This document shows, piece by piece, positions 47,508-55,778 of a stretch of 64,000 nucleotides of DNA. How positions within the stretch are numbered: position 1 is the first letter of the stretch; the number at the start of each line of letters is the position of its first letter. The stretch comes from Pseudooceanicola endophyticus. Lineage in GTDB: Bacteria; Pseudomonadota; Alphaproteobacteria; Rhodobacterales; Rhodobacteraceae. The stretch covers positions 1-64,000 of the forward strand of contig NZ_JAHIAB010000010.1 in the NCBI RefSeq assembly GCF_018760365.1, read 5' to 3'. The notes under the pieces are model-generated. The model was given only the letters and a program-made list of their open reading frames with translations. It made no database searches and was not told where the DNA came from. The position numbers and the translations under genes were made by a program.

Positions 47508-47977
47508 AGAAGGATATTTTCAACGCGTCCGTATGGAAAAGGGCAGGACATAGAGACCGTAGGGATTACATGCTGCGGCACCTTCCGGTCGAGGAGAGCG
47601 GAGACTGCCTGAACTGGCGCGGCAGGTTTACTCATAACACCCCGTGCCTTTACGACGGCAGATCCGAGGCATCAGCCAGGAGACGGATCTGGGAAGCATC
47701 CTATGGGATCATTCCGCTCAATCTGTTCGTGGGCACTATCTGCGGCAATGACCTGTGTGTCGAACCGCCTCACCTATGCCTTCGTCCAGTCGCTCAAGAT
47801 CAAGCGAAGACCGCCAAAAGGGACGGCAGCAACCGGTGCTTTGCGCACAAGCTTACCCTTCAGCAGCGCAGGACGGTTTTCGGTCTGATCAGATCTGGCG
47901 TGAACCAGAGCGACATCGCCGCGCAGTTCGGCATCTCCCAAGCCACCGTATCCCGCATCGGAAAGGAAAAACCATGA
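47504..47977 (+). CDS. HNH-like protein with C-terminal helix-turn-helix, probably degenerate homing endonuclease
   Basis: A 157-aa protein. The N-terminal part resembles HNH homing endonucleases of the CWxW...CVNPxHL type: DCLNWRGRFTHNTPCLYDG, then FVGTICGNDLCVEPPHL near 75-91. Where active enzymes have a DH pair before the first Cys, this one reads GT, so the catalytic His seems to be missing. A helix-turn-helix (VNQSDIAAQFGISQATVSRI) ends it. The GTG start overlaps the exonuclease stop, and the ATG of recT overlaps its stop. Lower G+C than its neighbours suggests later insertion. Confidence 0.6.
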   Translation: MKKDIFNASVWKRAGHRDRRDYMLRHLPVEESGDCLNWRGRFTHNTPCLYDGRSEASARRRIWEASYGIIPLNLFVGTICGNDLCVEPPHLCLRPVAQDQAKTAKRDGSNRCFAHKLTLQQRRTVFGLIRSGVNQSDIAAQFGISQATVSRIGKEKP

Positions 47978-48987
47978 ACGACCTCGTCACCTTCAAGCGC
48001 AACCTGGGCGACCTGATCGCGAAGAACGAGCTGGCCCTGCCCTCGAACGTGACCAGCGATGCCTTCCGCAACGCGGCCGTCATCGCGGCGCAGGACAACC
48101 CGAAGATCCTGACCTGCGACCAGGCGTCCGTCTTCAAGTCGATCCGCACGCTGGCCGCCGCCGGCCTGGTGCCTGATGGCCGCGAGGCCGCCCTGGTGCC
48201 CTTCCGCACCAAGGATGGCGAAAAGTGCCAGGCCATGCCCATGGTCTTCGGGCTGATCAAGATGGTCCGGCGCTCTGGCACCGTGAAGGACATCCGGGCC
48301 CATATCGTCTACCAGCGCGAGGTCGATGATGGCCGGTTCACCTATGTCGTGGGCGACGACGAGCGCCTTGAGCACAACCCCATCCTCTTCGGCGACAGGG
48401 GCCCGGCTGTCGGCACCTATGCGATCGCCACGCTGACCGACGGCAGCAAGGTGCGCGAGTTCATGGCGGCCGAAGACGTGGATAAGGTCCGCCGCGCCGG
48501 CTCTTCCCAGAAGGTCTACGAGAAGGGAAAGCGCCCGACCGTGTCCGAGCAACCGCTCGGCATCTGGAAGGACTGGTCCGAGGAGATGTGGAAGAAGACG
48601 GTGATCCGCCGCCTCTGCAAGCGCCTCGACATGTCCAGCGAGGACATGCGCCGCGTCATGGTCGACGAGGACAGCATCCGCCAGATCCGCGACATCACGC
48701 CTTCGGACGAGCCCAAGACCGGCTTTGCCGCCAAGGCCGCAGCCGCGCGCCAGCAGGCCGAAGAGCAGGATCAGCAGCAGGACGACGAGGGCGACACCAT
48801 CGAGGGCCAGGTCGCGGGCGACGATAGCGCGCCTGAGCCCGACCCCAACGCGCTCGAATTCGCCGAGGGCCGGACTGCGGCCGAGGGCGGCGAGGGCATG
48901 GATGCCTGCCCCTACGAGGACGGCCAGCAGCGCATGGACTGGACGGCGGGCTGGTTCGAGGCCCAGAGCAAGGAGGAAGAGGCATGA
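47974..48987 (+). CDS. recT: RecT-family single-strand annealing protein
   Basis: A 337-aa RecT protein. VFKSIRTLAAAGLVPDGREA near 50-70, MVFGLIKMVRRSG near 90 and KTVIRRLCKRLDMS near 215 follow the family pattern, and the C terminus is acidic and variable as usual (QDDEGDTIEGQVAG). It should anneal complementary single strands made by the exonuclease encoded upstream. The ATG overlaps the stop of the HNH-like gene. Confidence 0.85.
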   Translation: MNDLVTFKRNLGDLIAKNELALPSNVTSDAFRNAAVIAAQDNPKILTCDQASVFKSIRTLAAAGLVPDGREAALVPFRTKDGEKCQAMPMVFGLIKMVRRSGTVKDIRAHIVYQREVDDGRFTYVVGDDERLEHNPILFGDRGPAVGTYAIATLTDGSKVREFMAAEDVDKVRRAGSSQKVYEKGKRPTVSEQPLGIWKDWSEEMWKKTVIRRLCKRLDMSSEDMRRVMVDEDSIRQIRDITPSDEPKTGFAAKAAAARQQAEEQDQQQDDEGDTIEGQVAGDDSAPEPDPNALEFAEGRTAAEGGEGMDACPYEDGQQRMDWTAGWFEAQSKEEEA

Positions 48988-49307
48988 TCGAGTTTCGCGA
49001 AGGCGTGGAGATCGGGGGCGGCCCCTCGTCGCAGAAGATGGAGAGCATCTTCTATGCCGCTATCCAGGCGACGGTGCTGATGACGAACCAGCACCCCATG
49101 AGCGCCGCCGCCGGCCTGATCAAGATCGGCCTGACGATCATCGAGACCGCGGACAAGCAGGCAACCGACGACTTCGTCGCCTCTCTGCAGCGCCCCATGC
49201 CTATTCAGGGGGCGGAAGAGCTGGAGCAGTACATCGAGCACCAGAAGGCAATCATGCGGCGTCTGGTAAGCTCCTACGAGAAGCAGATCGCGGGGGGCCA
49301 GGCATGA
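48984..49307 (+). CDS. hypothetical phage protein
   Basis: A 107-aa helical protein (MIEFREGVEIGGGPSSQKME, AGLIKIGLTIIETADKQA). It starts in an ATGA overlap with recT and ends in one with the next gene. No family recognised. Confidence 0.55.
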   Translation: MIEFREGVEIGGGPSSQKMESIFYAAIQATVLMTNQHPMSAAAGLIKIGLTIIETADKQATDDFVASLQRPMPIQGAEELEQYIEHQKAIMRRLVSSYEKQIAGGQA

Positions 49308-49639
49308 TGACCTCCCTTCACCCCGAGGATGCCGCCAAGCAATGGCGCTGCCCTCTCGCCAAGACCTTCGGCGCGGCCAAGGTCACGGGATTCTGCGCCG
49401 GCGATGCCTGCGCCGTCTGGCGCTGGATGCCCATGTCGGCGAATGACCCGCGCTTTGTCTCGGCAGTCCAGCGCGAGATCGCCTCGCTCCAGGAAGCCAA
49501 CCCGAAGGCAACTAAGGTCGCCCTCCACAAGCAGGCCGTGGCGCGCGTCATGGCCGACCCCAACGCCTTCACCTTTCCGAACGAGACCGACCGCGGCTAC
49601 TGCGGCCTCGGCGGGCCGATCGAGGCCATGAAGAAATGA
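49304..49639 (+). CDS. hypothetical phage protein with Cys cluster
   Basis: A 111-aa protein starting MMTSLHPEDAAKQWRCPL. Cys residues at CPLAKTFG, GFCAGDACAVWRW and GYCGLGG could form a metal site, perhaps Fe-S or zinc. Coupled by short overlaps to its neighbours. No family recognised. Confidence 0.55.
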   Translation: MMTSLHPEDAAKQWRCPLAKTFGAAKVTGFCAGDACAVWRWMPMSANDPRFVSAVQREIASLQEANPKATKVALHKQAVARVMADPNAFTFPNETDRGYCGLGGPIEAMKK

Positions 49640-49881
49640 GGAAGGTGCGCAGGAGAACCAGGAAGGAATGGGCCGACGAAGAGATCCTGCAGGTCCTGCA
49701 CCTGCGCGATCACGACAAGCTGCCCATGCGCGACATCGCCACCAGCTTTGGCGTCTCCCGGGCGTCGATCATCGGCATGACCAATCGCATCTCGATCGAG
49801 CTGGAGCGCACGGATCCCGACGGAAACCAGAACGGCACCATGCCGCCCAAGTGGTGGCAGAACAGGATGGCGCACACATGA
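49636..49881 (+). CDS. GcrA-like helix-turn-helix protein
   Basis: An 81-aa protein with a single helix-turn-helix (ADEEILQVLHLRDHDKLP, MRDIATSFGVSRASIIGMTN). The pattern of W-x-D-E start and the recognition helix resembles the DNA-binding part of GcrA, the alphaproteobacterial cell-cycle regulator that works with sigma-70 at methylated sites. It lacks the longer C-terminal sigma-binding part. It may regulate phage or host promoters. Confidence 0.55.
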   Translation: MRKVRRRTRKEWADEEILQVLHLRDHDKLPMRDIATSFGVSRASIIGMTNRISIELERTDPDGNQNGTMPPKWWQNRMAHT

Positions 49882-50276
49882 TGACCGAGTTCCGCCCCCA
49901 CATGCTGCCCAAGGTGCGCTCGAAGCGCATCATGGCGGCACCGAACCTGATCCTGCAGCGCACCGGCATCATGATGCCCTGCACGCTGCGGATCGCCAGC
50001 TTCCTGGGCGAGCGCTGCTCTGACCCGGACACGAACGTCATGGCGCACCTGCGCGGCCCCGGAAAGGGCGTGTCAACGAAGGTCTCGGATCTGTCGGCCG
50101 TGTGCGCCTGCCACCGATGCCATCAGCTGCTGGACCAGCCCAGCCCGCGCGAACGAAAGGCGCTGGAGCTGTACCCGGCGGCAGTGTCCGACCGGATGCT
50201 GCAGGCGATCTTCGAGACGCAGGCGATCCTCGCGGCACACGAGATCATCACCATCCCCGATGCGGAGCTGATCTGA
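49878..50276 (+). CDS. YbcO/DUF1364-like putative nuclease
   Basis: A 132-aa protein. GIMMPCTLRIASFLGERC, NVMAHLRGPGKGVSTKVSD and SAVCACHRCHQLLDQ follow the DUF1364 (YbcO) layout with the zinc Cys residues and the AHL His of an HNH-like nuclease. Such proteins are common in the nin-like region of lambdoid phages. Coupled to the genes on both sides. Confidence 0.7.
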   Translation: MMTEFRPHMLPKVRSKRIMAAPNLILQRTGIMMPCTLRIASFLGERCSDPDTNVMAHLRGPGKGVSTKVSDLSAVCACHRCHQLLDQPSPRERKALELYPAAVSDRMLQAIFETQAILAAHEIITIPDAELI

Positions 50277-50464
50277 TGGCTGTGATTGACCTCGAAATGC
50301 AGATCCATGCGCAAACCCTGCGGTCTGTCCTCGTCAGCGATGACGGCGAGGAGGCCAACGCCGTCTGGCTGCCGCTGTCCCAGATCGAGCTGGTCCGCCG
50401 GCGCGGCGGCATCGCGATCGTCACCCTGCCGGAATGGCTGGCGATCGAGAAAGGCCTGGTCTGA
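50276..50464 (+). CDS. small hypothetical phage protein
   Basis: A 62-aa protein starting MAVIDLEMQIHAQTLRSV. It starts and ends in TGATG-type overlaps. The sequence has a short LPLSQIELVRR and a TLPEWLAIEKGL ending common among small phage proteins of unknown role. Confidence 0.55.
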   Translation: MAVIDLEMQIHAQTLRSVLVSDDGEEANAVWLPLSQIELVRRRGGIAIVTLPEWLAIEKGLV

Positions 50465-50604
50465 TGCGAGATGACCAAGACAACCCGATCACCGATGACG
50501 AAGAGACCGAGGACAGCGTGCTGGCTGGCATCGTCGTCATGATGACCTTCGTCGTAGCCGCGCTGCTGTGCGCGGTGGCAGAGCTGGGAGGCTGGCATGG
50601 CTGA
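50464..50604 (+). CDS. 46-aa single-pass membrane protein
   Basis: A short acidic N terminus (MRDDQDNPITDDEETEDS) is followed by one membrane segment (VLAGIVVMMTFVVAALLCAV). It begins in a TGATG overlap and overlaps the next gene by 8 nt. Function unknown. Confidence 0.5.
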   Translation: MRDDQDNPITDDEETEDSVLAGIVVMMTFVVAALLCAVAELGGWHG

Positions 50605-51259
50605 GAAACCGATTCCTTTCATCGGCCCGATGGTTCGCGCAATCCTCGAAGGCAGGAAGACGCAGACGCGCCGGGTCCTTGATGCGTGGTGCGATGAAGC
50701 GCCGGCGTTCATCTTTCGTGATGGCATCTATGCCTACGACGAGAACGATGCGGCCTATCATCTGCCGAAGACCCACAGCGTCGGTGACCTCCTGTGGGTC
50801 CGCGAGGCATGGAAGGCCTGCTCACAGATGGATGCCATCCCGCCGCGTGACATGTCTCCATACGAGCCCATCCGCTATGAGGCTGACGGCTTCATCCGTG
50901 AGCTTTCTTGCATGATGATCAAGCCTGGGCGCTTCCGGCCACCGATGTTTATGCCCCGGTGGGCCAGCCGCCTGACCCTGCGCGTCACCGATGTGCGCGT
51001 GCAACGGCTGCATGATATCAGCCAGGCTGACGCGGTGGCCGAGGGTGTGGAGCGAGTTTCTGTTGGGATTGAAACCCATTGGCGTGACTACTCTGGTGAT
51101 AGCCAGTTTGTCGGAGGTCCACGTTCGTCCTTCTGTACCCTCTGGGACAGCTTGAACGCCAAGCGCGGCTATGGTTGGGACGCGAACCCCTGGGTTGCCG
51201 CCTACAGCTTCGAGGTGATCCGCTGCAACATCGACAGATTGGAGCCGGTAAGCACCTGA
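50597..51259 (+). CDS. conserved phage protein of the ASCH-like group
   Basis: A 220-aa protein starting MAEKPIPFIGPMVRAILEGR with KTQTRR following. That start, LWVREAWKAC, FMPRWASRLTLRVTDVRVQRL and NPWVAAYSFEVI are the hallmarks of a common phage family thought to carry an ASCH-like RNA-binding fold. Biochemical role is not known. An GGGAGG ribosome site precedes it. Confidence 0.7.
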   Translation: MAEKPIPFIGPMVRAILEGRKTQTRRVLDAWCDEAPAFIFRDGIYAYDENDAAYHLPKTHSVGDLLWVREAWKACSQMDAIPPRDMSPYEPIRYEADGFIRELSCMMIKPGRFRPPMFMPRWASRLTLRVTDVRVQRLHDISQADAVAEGVERVSVGIETHWRDYSGDSQFVGGPRSSFCTLWDSLNAKRGYGWDANPWVAAYSFEVIRCNIDRLEPVST

Positions 51260-51306
51260 AAAGGTGCCTCATTAAAGGTCCAGAAAATTAACATGAGGGG
51301 GTCCAA

Positions 51307-51567
51307 ATGACTGACCACACGATGACCCGGGATGCTGCCTGTGGCAGCGCCCGATGGGCGGCGGGCTTCATGGGAATGAGCATCCGCACCTTCTACAGCA
51401 AGCGCCCGACCCTTGAAGCCAAGGGCTTCCCGCGCCCGGACCCCGTCCTGAACCTCTACATCAAGGCCGACGTGAAGGCCTGGCTGGAGAAACGCCGCCG
51501 CATCCAGGATTCGGATAAGGTGGTCGACGGCATCGAGAGACCGAGCATCAATCTCGACGCCCTCTGA
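51307..51567 (+). CDS. excisionase-like helix-turn-helix protein
   Basis: An 86-aa protein. WAAGFMGMSIRTFYSKRPTL resembles the first helices of AlpA/Xis-type winged helices, and YIKADVKAWLEKRR is the typical end. It lies directly before the integrase gene, which is the usual place of xis. It should bend DNA at the attachment site to favour excision. Confidence 0.65.
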   Translation: MTDHTMTRDAACGSARWAAGFMGMSIRTFYSKRPTLEAKGFPRPDPVLNLYIKADVKAWLEKRRRIQDSDKVVDGIERPSINLDAL

Positions 51568-51600
51568 TCCGCATGGTGCTCTAAGACGAAAGTGAACCTC

Positions 51601-52839
51601 ATGGCTTACAAGGAAGCCCTCTGGGATGGGTCCGACCCGTCCTATGCCCCAGGCGCGGTAAGGTCCCGCGACCTATGGTACTGGAAGCCCAGCACGAAAT
51701 TCCGCCAGCTGGGCTACCCCAAGACCTCTGTGCGGCTGACCGGCGCGCATGGCGATGGTCAGGATCTGGTCCGGGCCCGGGAATGCCGCGAGCTGACCCG
51801 CGAGATGCTGGCCCATTTCGGAGCAGGCATCGAGCAGCACGAGGTCGGCACCTGGGGCTGGCTGATCCACCGCTTCACGACCGACCGGCACAGCCCGATC
51901 CACGGCGTCAAGGCGAACACGCGCAGCAACTATGTCTGGATCCTCGATCGCTGGACCAAGGCCATCGGCTCCGTGCAGATCGCGAGCACGGATTACACGA
52001 CGATCTGCGACCTGCGCGACGGCATGAAGGCGAAGGGGCGCGATGCCGCCTACATCCACCGCATGTTCGAGCGCCTGCGCGCTGTCGCCAAATACGGCAA
52101 GCTGCTGAAGCACGCGCCGGCGCGCGAGGTTTCGGACATTCTGCGCGACATGCGCTTCCAGTCGCCGCCGCGCCGTTCGGTGACGCCCACGCGAGACCAG
52201 ATCCGCGCCATCGTCGACGAGGCGGACGCCCGCGGCATGTTCGGGTTCTCGACCGGGCTGCTGATCCAATGGGTTTTCTGCCTGCGCGCCGTCGATGTGC
52301 GGGGCCAATGGCTGGACTGTGATCCGAACGAGGGCGGCATCGTCCGCGAGCTTTCGCGCAACCGGAGCCAGATCGGGCTGCCGCAGAAATTCGAGCGCTG
52401 GCAGGACGGCCTGACCTGGGACATGCTGGATGACGGCCTGACCTATTTCGAGAAGGTCATCTCCAAAACCTCGAAGTCGATGCCCGACCCGATCCGGTTC
52501 GAGCTGACTGATGCGCCCGAGATCCGCGCGCGCCTGTCGATCCTCGCGCAGCGCGGCCGCATCGGCCCGGTGATCACCAGCGAGCGCACGGGCCTGCCCT
52601 ACAACACCCACAGCTGGAGCCAGGCCTACCGCCGGATCCGCAATGACCTGGGGCTGCCGGGTGACCTGACGATCATGGACACGCGCGCCGGCGCGCTGAC
52701 CGAGGCGAAGAACCTGGGCGTTGACCCCTACATCCTGCGGGATGCGGGCCAGCACCTGAACGTGACGACGACCGACCGCTATGCGCGTGGCCGGAACGAT
52801 TCCATCGCCAAGGTCGTCAAGCTCCGCAGCGGGGCCTGA
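51601..52839 (+). CDS. tyrosine integrase of the prophage
   Basis: A 412-aa tyrosine recombinase. The core-binding domain is near 65-165 (STDYTTICDLRDGMKAKGRD) and the catalytic domain follows. It has Arg in VFCLRAVDVRG near 225, Arg in MDTRAGALTEA near 360, His in DAGQHLNVTTTDRYARG and the nucleophile Tyr in DRY. Its 3' end lies about 70 bp from the tRNA-Thr core, with three arm-type repeats between. The GTG at 51592 is another possible start. It should integrate and excise the prophage. Confidence 0.85.
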   Translation: MAYKEALWDGSDPSYAPGAVRSRDLWYWKPSTKFRQLGYPKTSVRLTGAHGDGQDLVRARECRELTREMLAHFGAGIEQHEVGTWGWLIHRFTTDRHSPIHGVKANTRSNYVWILDRWTKAIGSVQIASTDYTTICDLRDGMKAKGRDAAYIHRMFERLRAVAKYGKLLKHAPAREVSDILRDMRFQSPPRRSVTPTRDQIRAIVDEADARGMFGFSTGLLIQWVFCLRAVDVRGQWLDCDPNEGGIVRELSRNRSQIGLPQKFERWQDGLTWDMLDDGLTYFEKVISKTSKSMPDPIRFELTDAPEIRARLSILAQRGRIGPVITSERTGLPYNTHSWSQAYRRIRNDLGLPGDLTIMDTRAGALTEAKNLGVDPYILRDAGQHLNVTTTDRYARGRNDSIAKVVKLRSGA

Positions 52840-52847
52840 GACCACCG

Positions 52848-52884
52848 ACACAACGGCGACACAACGCGCCCTGATGGCACAACG
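52848..52884. promoter_or_regulatory. putative prophage integrase arm-type sites, right end
   Basis: ACACAACG at 52848-52855 and 52859-52866 and GCACAACG at 52877-52884, all in the same orientation, between the integrase gene and the core. Related sites occur inverted at the left end (8680-8700). Confidence 0.6.
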
Positions 52885-52909
52885 AAATTCACGCTAAGTT
52901 ATTGATTTT

Positions 52910-52957
52910 TGGTGCCCCCACACGGACTCGAACCGCGGACCCACTGATTACAAATCA
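52910..52957. repeat. attachment core, right prophage junction
   Basis: This is the 48-bp direct repeat partner of 8599-8646. It lies within the intact tRNA-Thr gene, whose 3' end is thereby preserved. Confidence 0.9.
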
Positions 52958-52985
52958 GTTGCTCTACCAGCTGAGCTATAGGGGC
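52910..52985 (-). tRNA. tRNA-Thr (anticodon UGU)
   Basis: The cloverleaf is complete on the minus strand: acceptor GCCCCTA paired with TGGGGGC, D-arm GCTC...GAGC, anticodon stem ACTGA/TCAGT-like arm with loop TTTGTAA presenting TGT, T-loop GGTTCGAGTCC, discriminator A and encoded CCA. It is the integration site for the prophage and, by the left junction, also for the left element. Confidence 0.95.
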
Positions 52986-53041
52986 ACTCGATCTGCCGTT
53001 TACGCGGCTTGCGTGGGCCGATCAAGCCCAAAGCGGCGGGC

Positions 53042-54715
53042 TCAGCGGTGGGTCCGGGCCAGCCAGCCCACCGCGCACAGACCCACCGCGATCACCAGCA
53101 GCGCGGCCGGGGCCGCCTCGCCCAGCTGTTCAAGGCTGGCCTTCTCATGCACCCGCGTCGCCAGCGTGTCGTAATTGAAGGGCCGCAGCAGCAGCGTCGC
53201 CGGCAACTCCTTCACGCCATCGACGAAGACCAGCAGCAGCGCCGACACCAGAGAGCCCCTGATCAGCGGGAAATGCACCTCTCGCAGCACCTGCCCCCGA
53301 TTGCGCCCGAGCGAGCGCGCCGCCATCGGCAGGGAGGGCCGGATCCGCCCCATGGCACTGTCGGTGGCCCCCTGGGCAATGGCGAAAAAGCGCACGGAGT
53401 AGGCCAGCACCAGGGCAAAGCCGGTCCCCGTCAGCAAGAGCCCCGGATCGATGCCGGTCAGCGCGAACAGCCCGTCGGCCAGCCGGTGATCCAGCGCCGC
53501 CAGCGGCACCAGAATGCCGACCGCCAGCACCGCCCCCGGGGCGGCATAGCCGATGGTCGTCACCGGCATCAGCAGCCGCGGCAGCCGCGCCCCCGACAGC
53601 CGCACGCCGTAGACCAGGAACAGCGCCGCCGCCACCGTCACCACCGCCGCCAATCCGCAGACCGTCAGGGTGTGCACCAGCGCGCGCAGCAGCCCGGGAT
53701 CGGCCCAGCCCCCCTGCCGGCCCAGGGCATGGGACAGGATCACCGCACCGGGCAGCACGAAGCCCAGGGCGAAGGGCAGCGTGCAGGCCAGGCAGGCCAG
53801 CCCCCCGCGCCAGCCGCTCAGCCGCCGCTTCAGCACCGGGCGATGCCGGTTCGACAGCGCGTAGTAACGCAGCCGCCGGCGCGAGGTCTTCTCAAGCAGC
53901 ACCAGCGCCACCACCAGCCCCAGGATCACGCAGGCGATCTGCGCCGCGCCACCGGCATTGTAGCTTTGCAGCCAGACCGAGAAGATGCCCGTGGTCAGCG
54001 TCTGCACCGCGAAATAGCTGACCGTGCCATAGTCATTCACCGTCTCCATCATCACGATCGCCACCCCTGCGGCAATGGCCGGGCGCGCCATCGGCAGGCC
54101 CACCCTCACGAAACGCCGCCAGGGCCCCAGCCCCAGCGACATCGCCACTTCCTCTCCGCCGCCGGACTGTTCGCGGAAGGCGGCGCGGGCCAGCAGGTAG
54201 ACATAGGGATAAAGCGCCGCCGACAGCACCAGGATCGCCGCCCCGCGCGATCGGATCTCGGGGAAGGCATAGTCCCGCGCAGAGCTCCAACCGAAGAGAT
54301 GGCGCAGCCCGGTCTGCACCGGGCCGGCATATTCCAGGAAGTCGACCAGCGCATAGGCCCCGATATAGGCCGGGATCGCCAGCGGCAGCAGCAGCAGGTA
54401 TTCCAGCGCCCGCGCGCCCGGGAAGCGGTAGCGCGTCACCAGCCAGGCACAGCCGCTGCCCGCAACCCCGGTGATCGTCCCGACCGCCGCCATCAGCAGC
54501 AGCGAATTGCCCAGGTAGCGCGGCAGCGTGGTCGAGACCAGATGCGGCCAGATGTTGCGCTCGGGGTGCAGGGCGGTCCAGATCACCGCCGCGATCGGCG
54601 CCAGCACCACCAGCGCGATCAGCACCGCCCCCATCGACCAGGGCCCGCCGCCGCGCAGCCGCAGCCGTGCGCGCCAGCGGCCCGTTGTCGCAACCGTGCC
54701 GTCCTGTGCCTGCAT
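53042..54715 (-). CDS. iron(III)-type ABC transporter permease (fused, two permease domains)
   Basis: A 557-aa inner-membrane protein with about 12 membrane segments and two copies of the binding-protein-dependent permease domain, each with the cytoplasmic EAA-like loop (EEVAMSLGLGPWRRFVRVGL near 200, and AARSLGRNRGQVLREVHFPL near 465). This fused layout is that of FbpB/SfuB-type ferric iron permeases. The partner ATPase and binding protein are not in the window. I set the start at the ATG preceded by GGAGGGG. It is divergent from 54795. Confidence 0.8.
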   Translation of the reverse strand: MQAQDGTVATTGRWRARLRLRGGGPWSMGAVLIALVVLAPIAAVIWTALHPERNIWPHLVSTTLPRYLGNSLLLMAAVGTITGVAGSGCAWLVTRYRFPGARALEYLLLLPLAIPAYIGAYALVDFLEYAGPVQTGLRHLFGWSSARDYAFPEIRSRGAAILVLSAALYPYVYLLARAAFREQSGGGEEVAMSLGLGPWRRFVRVGLPMARPAIAAGVAIVMMETVNDYGTVSYFAVQTLTTGIFSVWLQSYNAGGAAQIACVILGLVVALVLLEKTSRRRLRYYALSNRHRPVLKRRLSGWRGGLACLACTLPFALGFVLPGAVILSHALGRQGGWADPGLLRALVHTLTVCGLAAVVTVAAALFLVYGVRLSGARLPRLLMPVTTIGYAAPGAVLAVGILVPLAALDHRLADGLFALTGIDPGLLLTGTGFALVLAYSVRFFAIAQGATDSAMGRIRPSLPMAARSLGRNRGQVLREVHFPLIRGSLVSALLLVFVDGVKELPATLLLRPFNYDTLATRVHEKASLEQLGEAAPAALLVIAVGLCAVGWLARTHR

Positions 54716-54794
54716 GTCCCCTCCGTCTTCTGAAACCGCTTGGTCTGCCGGGTTCCCAATGTATACCGGAGGTTGAGAGGAAGGAGAACGGCCC

Positions 54795-55682
54795 ATGCAG
54801 ATCGCCATCCATGCCGGGGTCCATGCCACGGACGAGGACCGCCTGGTCCGGGGCCTGCTGAAGAACCGCGAAGCCCTGGCCGGCGCCGGGATCTGCGTGC
54901 CCGGCCCCTCCCGCTACCGCCGCGCCCTGCGCGACGTGCTGCATGAGCTGACCCGCGCCGCGCCGCCCGAGGGCGCCAGGGAGGCGCTGCTGGCGCAGAT
55001 CGCCGAGGGCCCCGCCCCCGATCAGCGGCCCGAACGGCTGGTACTCTCGCACGAGAACCTCTTCTGCGTGCCGAAGCTGACGCTGCAGGACGCCCAGCTT
55101 TACCGCCAGGCCGAAAGCCGGCTGGCCGATCTGAGCGCGCTGTTTCCCGATGACCAGATCGAGCTGTTCCTGGGTCTGCGCAATCCCGCCTCCTGGATCC
55201 CGGAACTGTTCCGGCTGATCCCGGAAGAGGATTTCACCACCTTCCTCGGCGCCGTCGAGGTGCGGGAGCTGTTCTGGTCCGACCTGGTGCGCCGGCTGCG
55301 CGGAGCCGCCCCCGAGGTCCGCCTCACGGTCTGGTGCAACGAGGACACGCCGCTGATCTGGGGAGAGATCCTGCGCCGCATGACCGGTCTGCCCTCCGAG
55401 GCGCCGGTGGCCGGCGGCTGGGACATCCTGCGCGAGATCATGGCCCCCGAAGGGCTGACCCGGTTCCGCCAGTTCCTCGACACCCATCCCGGCATCGACG
55501 AGGCGCAGCGCCGCCGCGCCGCCGAGACGATCCTGGCCACCTATGCCATGCCCGAGGTGCTGACGCAGTCGATCGCCCTGCCCGGCTGGACACCGGAGCT
55601 GGTGGCAGAGCTGACGCAGCGCTACGAAGGGGATCTTGAGAATGTCGCCGCCATCGGCGGGGTGCACCTGATCCGGCCCTGA
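54795..55682 (+). CDS. conserved hypothetical protein
   Basis: A 295-aa soluble protein starting MQIAIHAGVHATDEDRLVRG, with AGGAAGGAG before the ATG. The N-terminal segment and the middle part resemble sulfotransferase-like proteins without a clear PAPS-binding loop. I do not recognise a defined family. It may share regulation with the divergent permease through the 79-bp spacer. Confidence 0.6.
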   Translation: MQIAIHAGVHATDEDRLVRGLLKNREALAGAGICVPGPSRYRRALRDVLHELTRAAPPEGAREALLAQIAEGPAPDQRPERLVLSHENLFCVPKLTLQDAQLYRQAESRLADLSALFPDDQIELFLGLRNPASWIPELFRLIPEEDFTTFLGAVEVRELFWSDLVRRLRGAAPEVRLTVWCNEDTPLIWGEILRRMTGLPSEAPVAGGWDILREIMAPEGLTRFRQFLDTHPGIDEAQRRRAAETILATYAMPEVLTQSIALPGWTPELVAELTQRYEGDLENVAAIGGVHLIRP

Positions 55683-55778
55683 GGCCGCCCGGGGTGCGGG
55701 CCGGGATTCGGAAATGGATCGGTCTATGGATCGTTCTCCGGGCCGGACCGGGACACGGATGCCCCGGCCCGGAAGGCC

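Larger units (their letters stand above)
8647..52957. mobile_element. complete temperate podovirus-like prophage
   Basis: The element lies between two 48-bp attachment repeats and is about 44.3 kb. It encodes integrase and excisionase, an immunity region, replication and recombination genes, terminase, portal, scaffold, major capsid, tail tubular A and B, T7 gp14-like and lysozyme-bearing internal virion proteins, a tailspike, endolysin and holin. The virion module is T7/BPP-1-like, with no tail sheath, tape measure or phage RNA polymerase. I see no interrupted essential gene, so it could be inducible. Confidence 0.9.

Noticed and set aside
8647-52957. A diversity-generating retroelement, as in the BPP-1 phage whose virion module is similar
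   Set aside because: No reverse transcriptase gene and no template/variable repeat pair are visible near the tailspike or elsewhere in the prophage.
8647-52957. Phage-encoded single-subunit RNA polymerase expected from the T7-like virion genes
   Set aside because: No such gene is present. Immunity and DnaB-type replication genes show a temperate, lambda-like early region combined with a T7-like virion.
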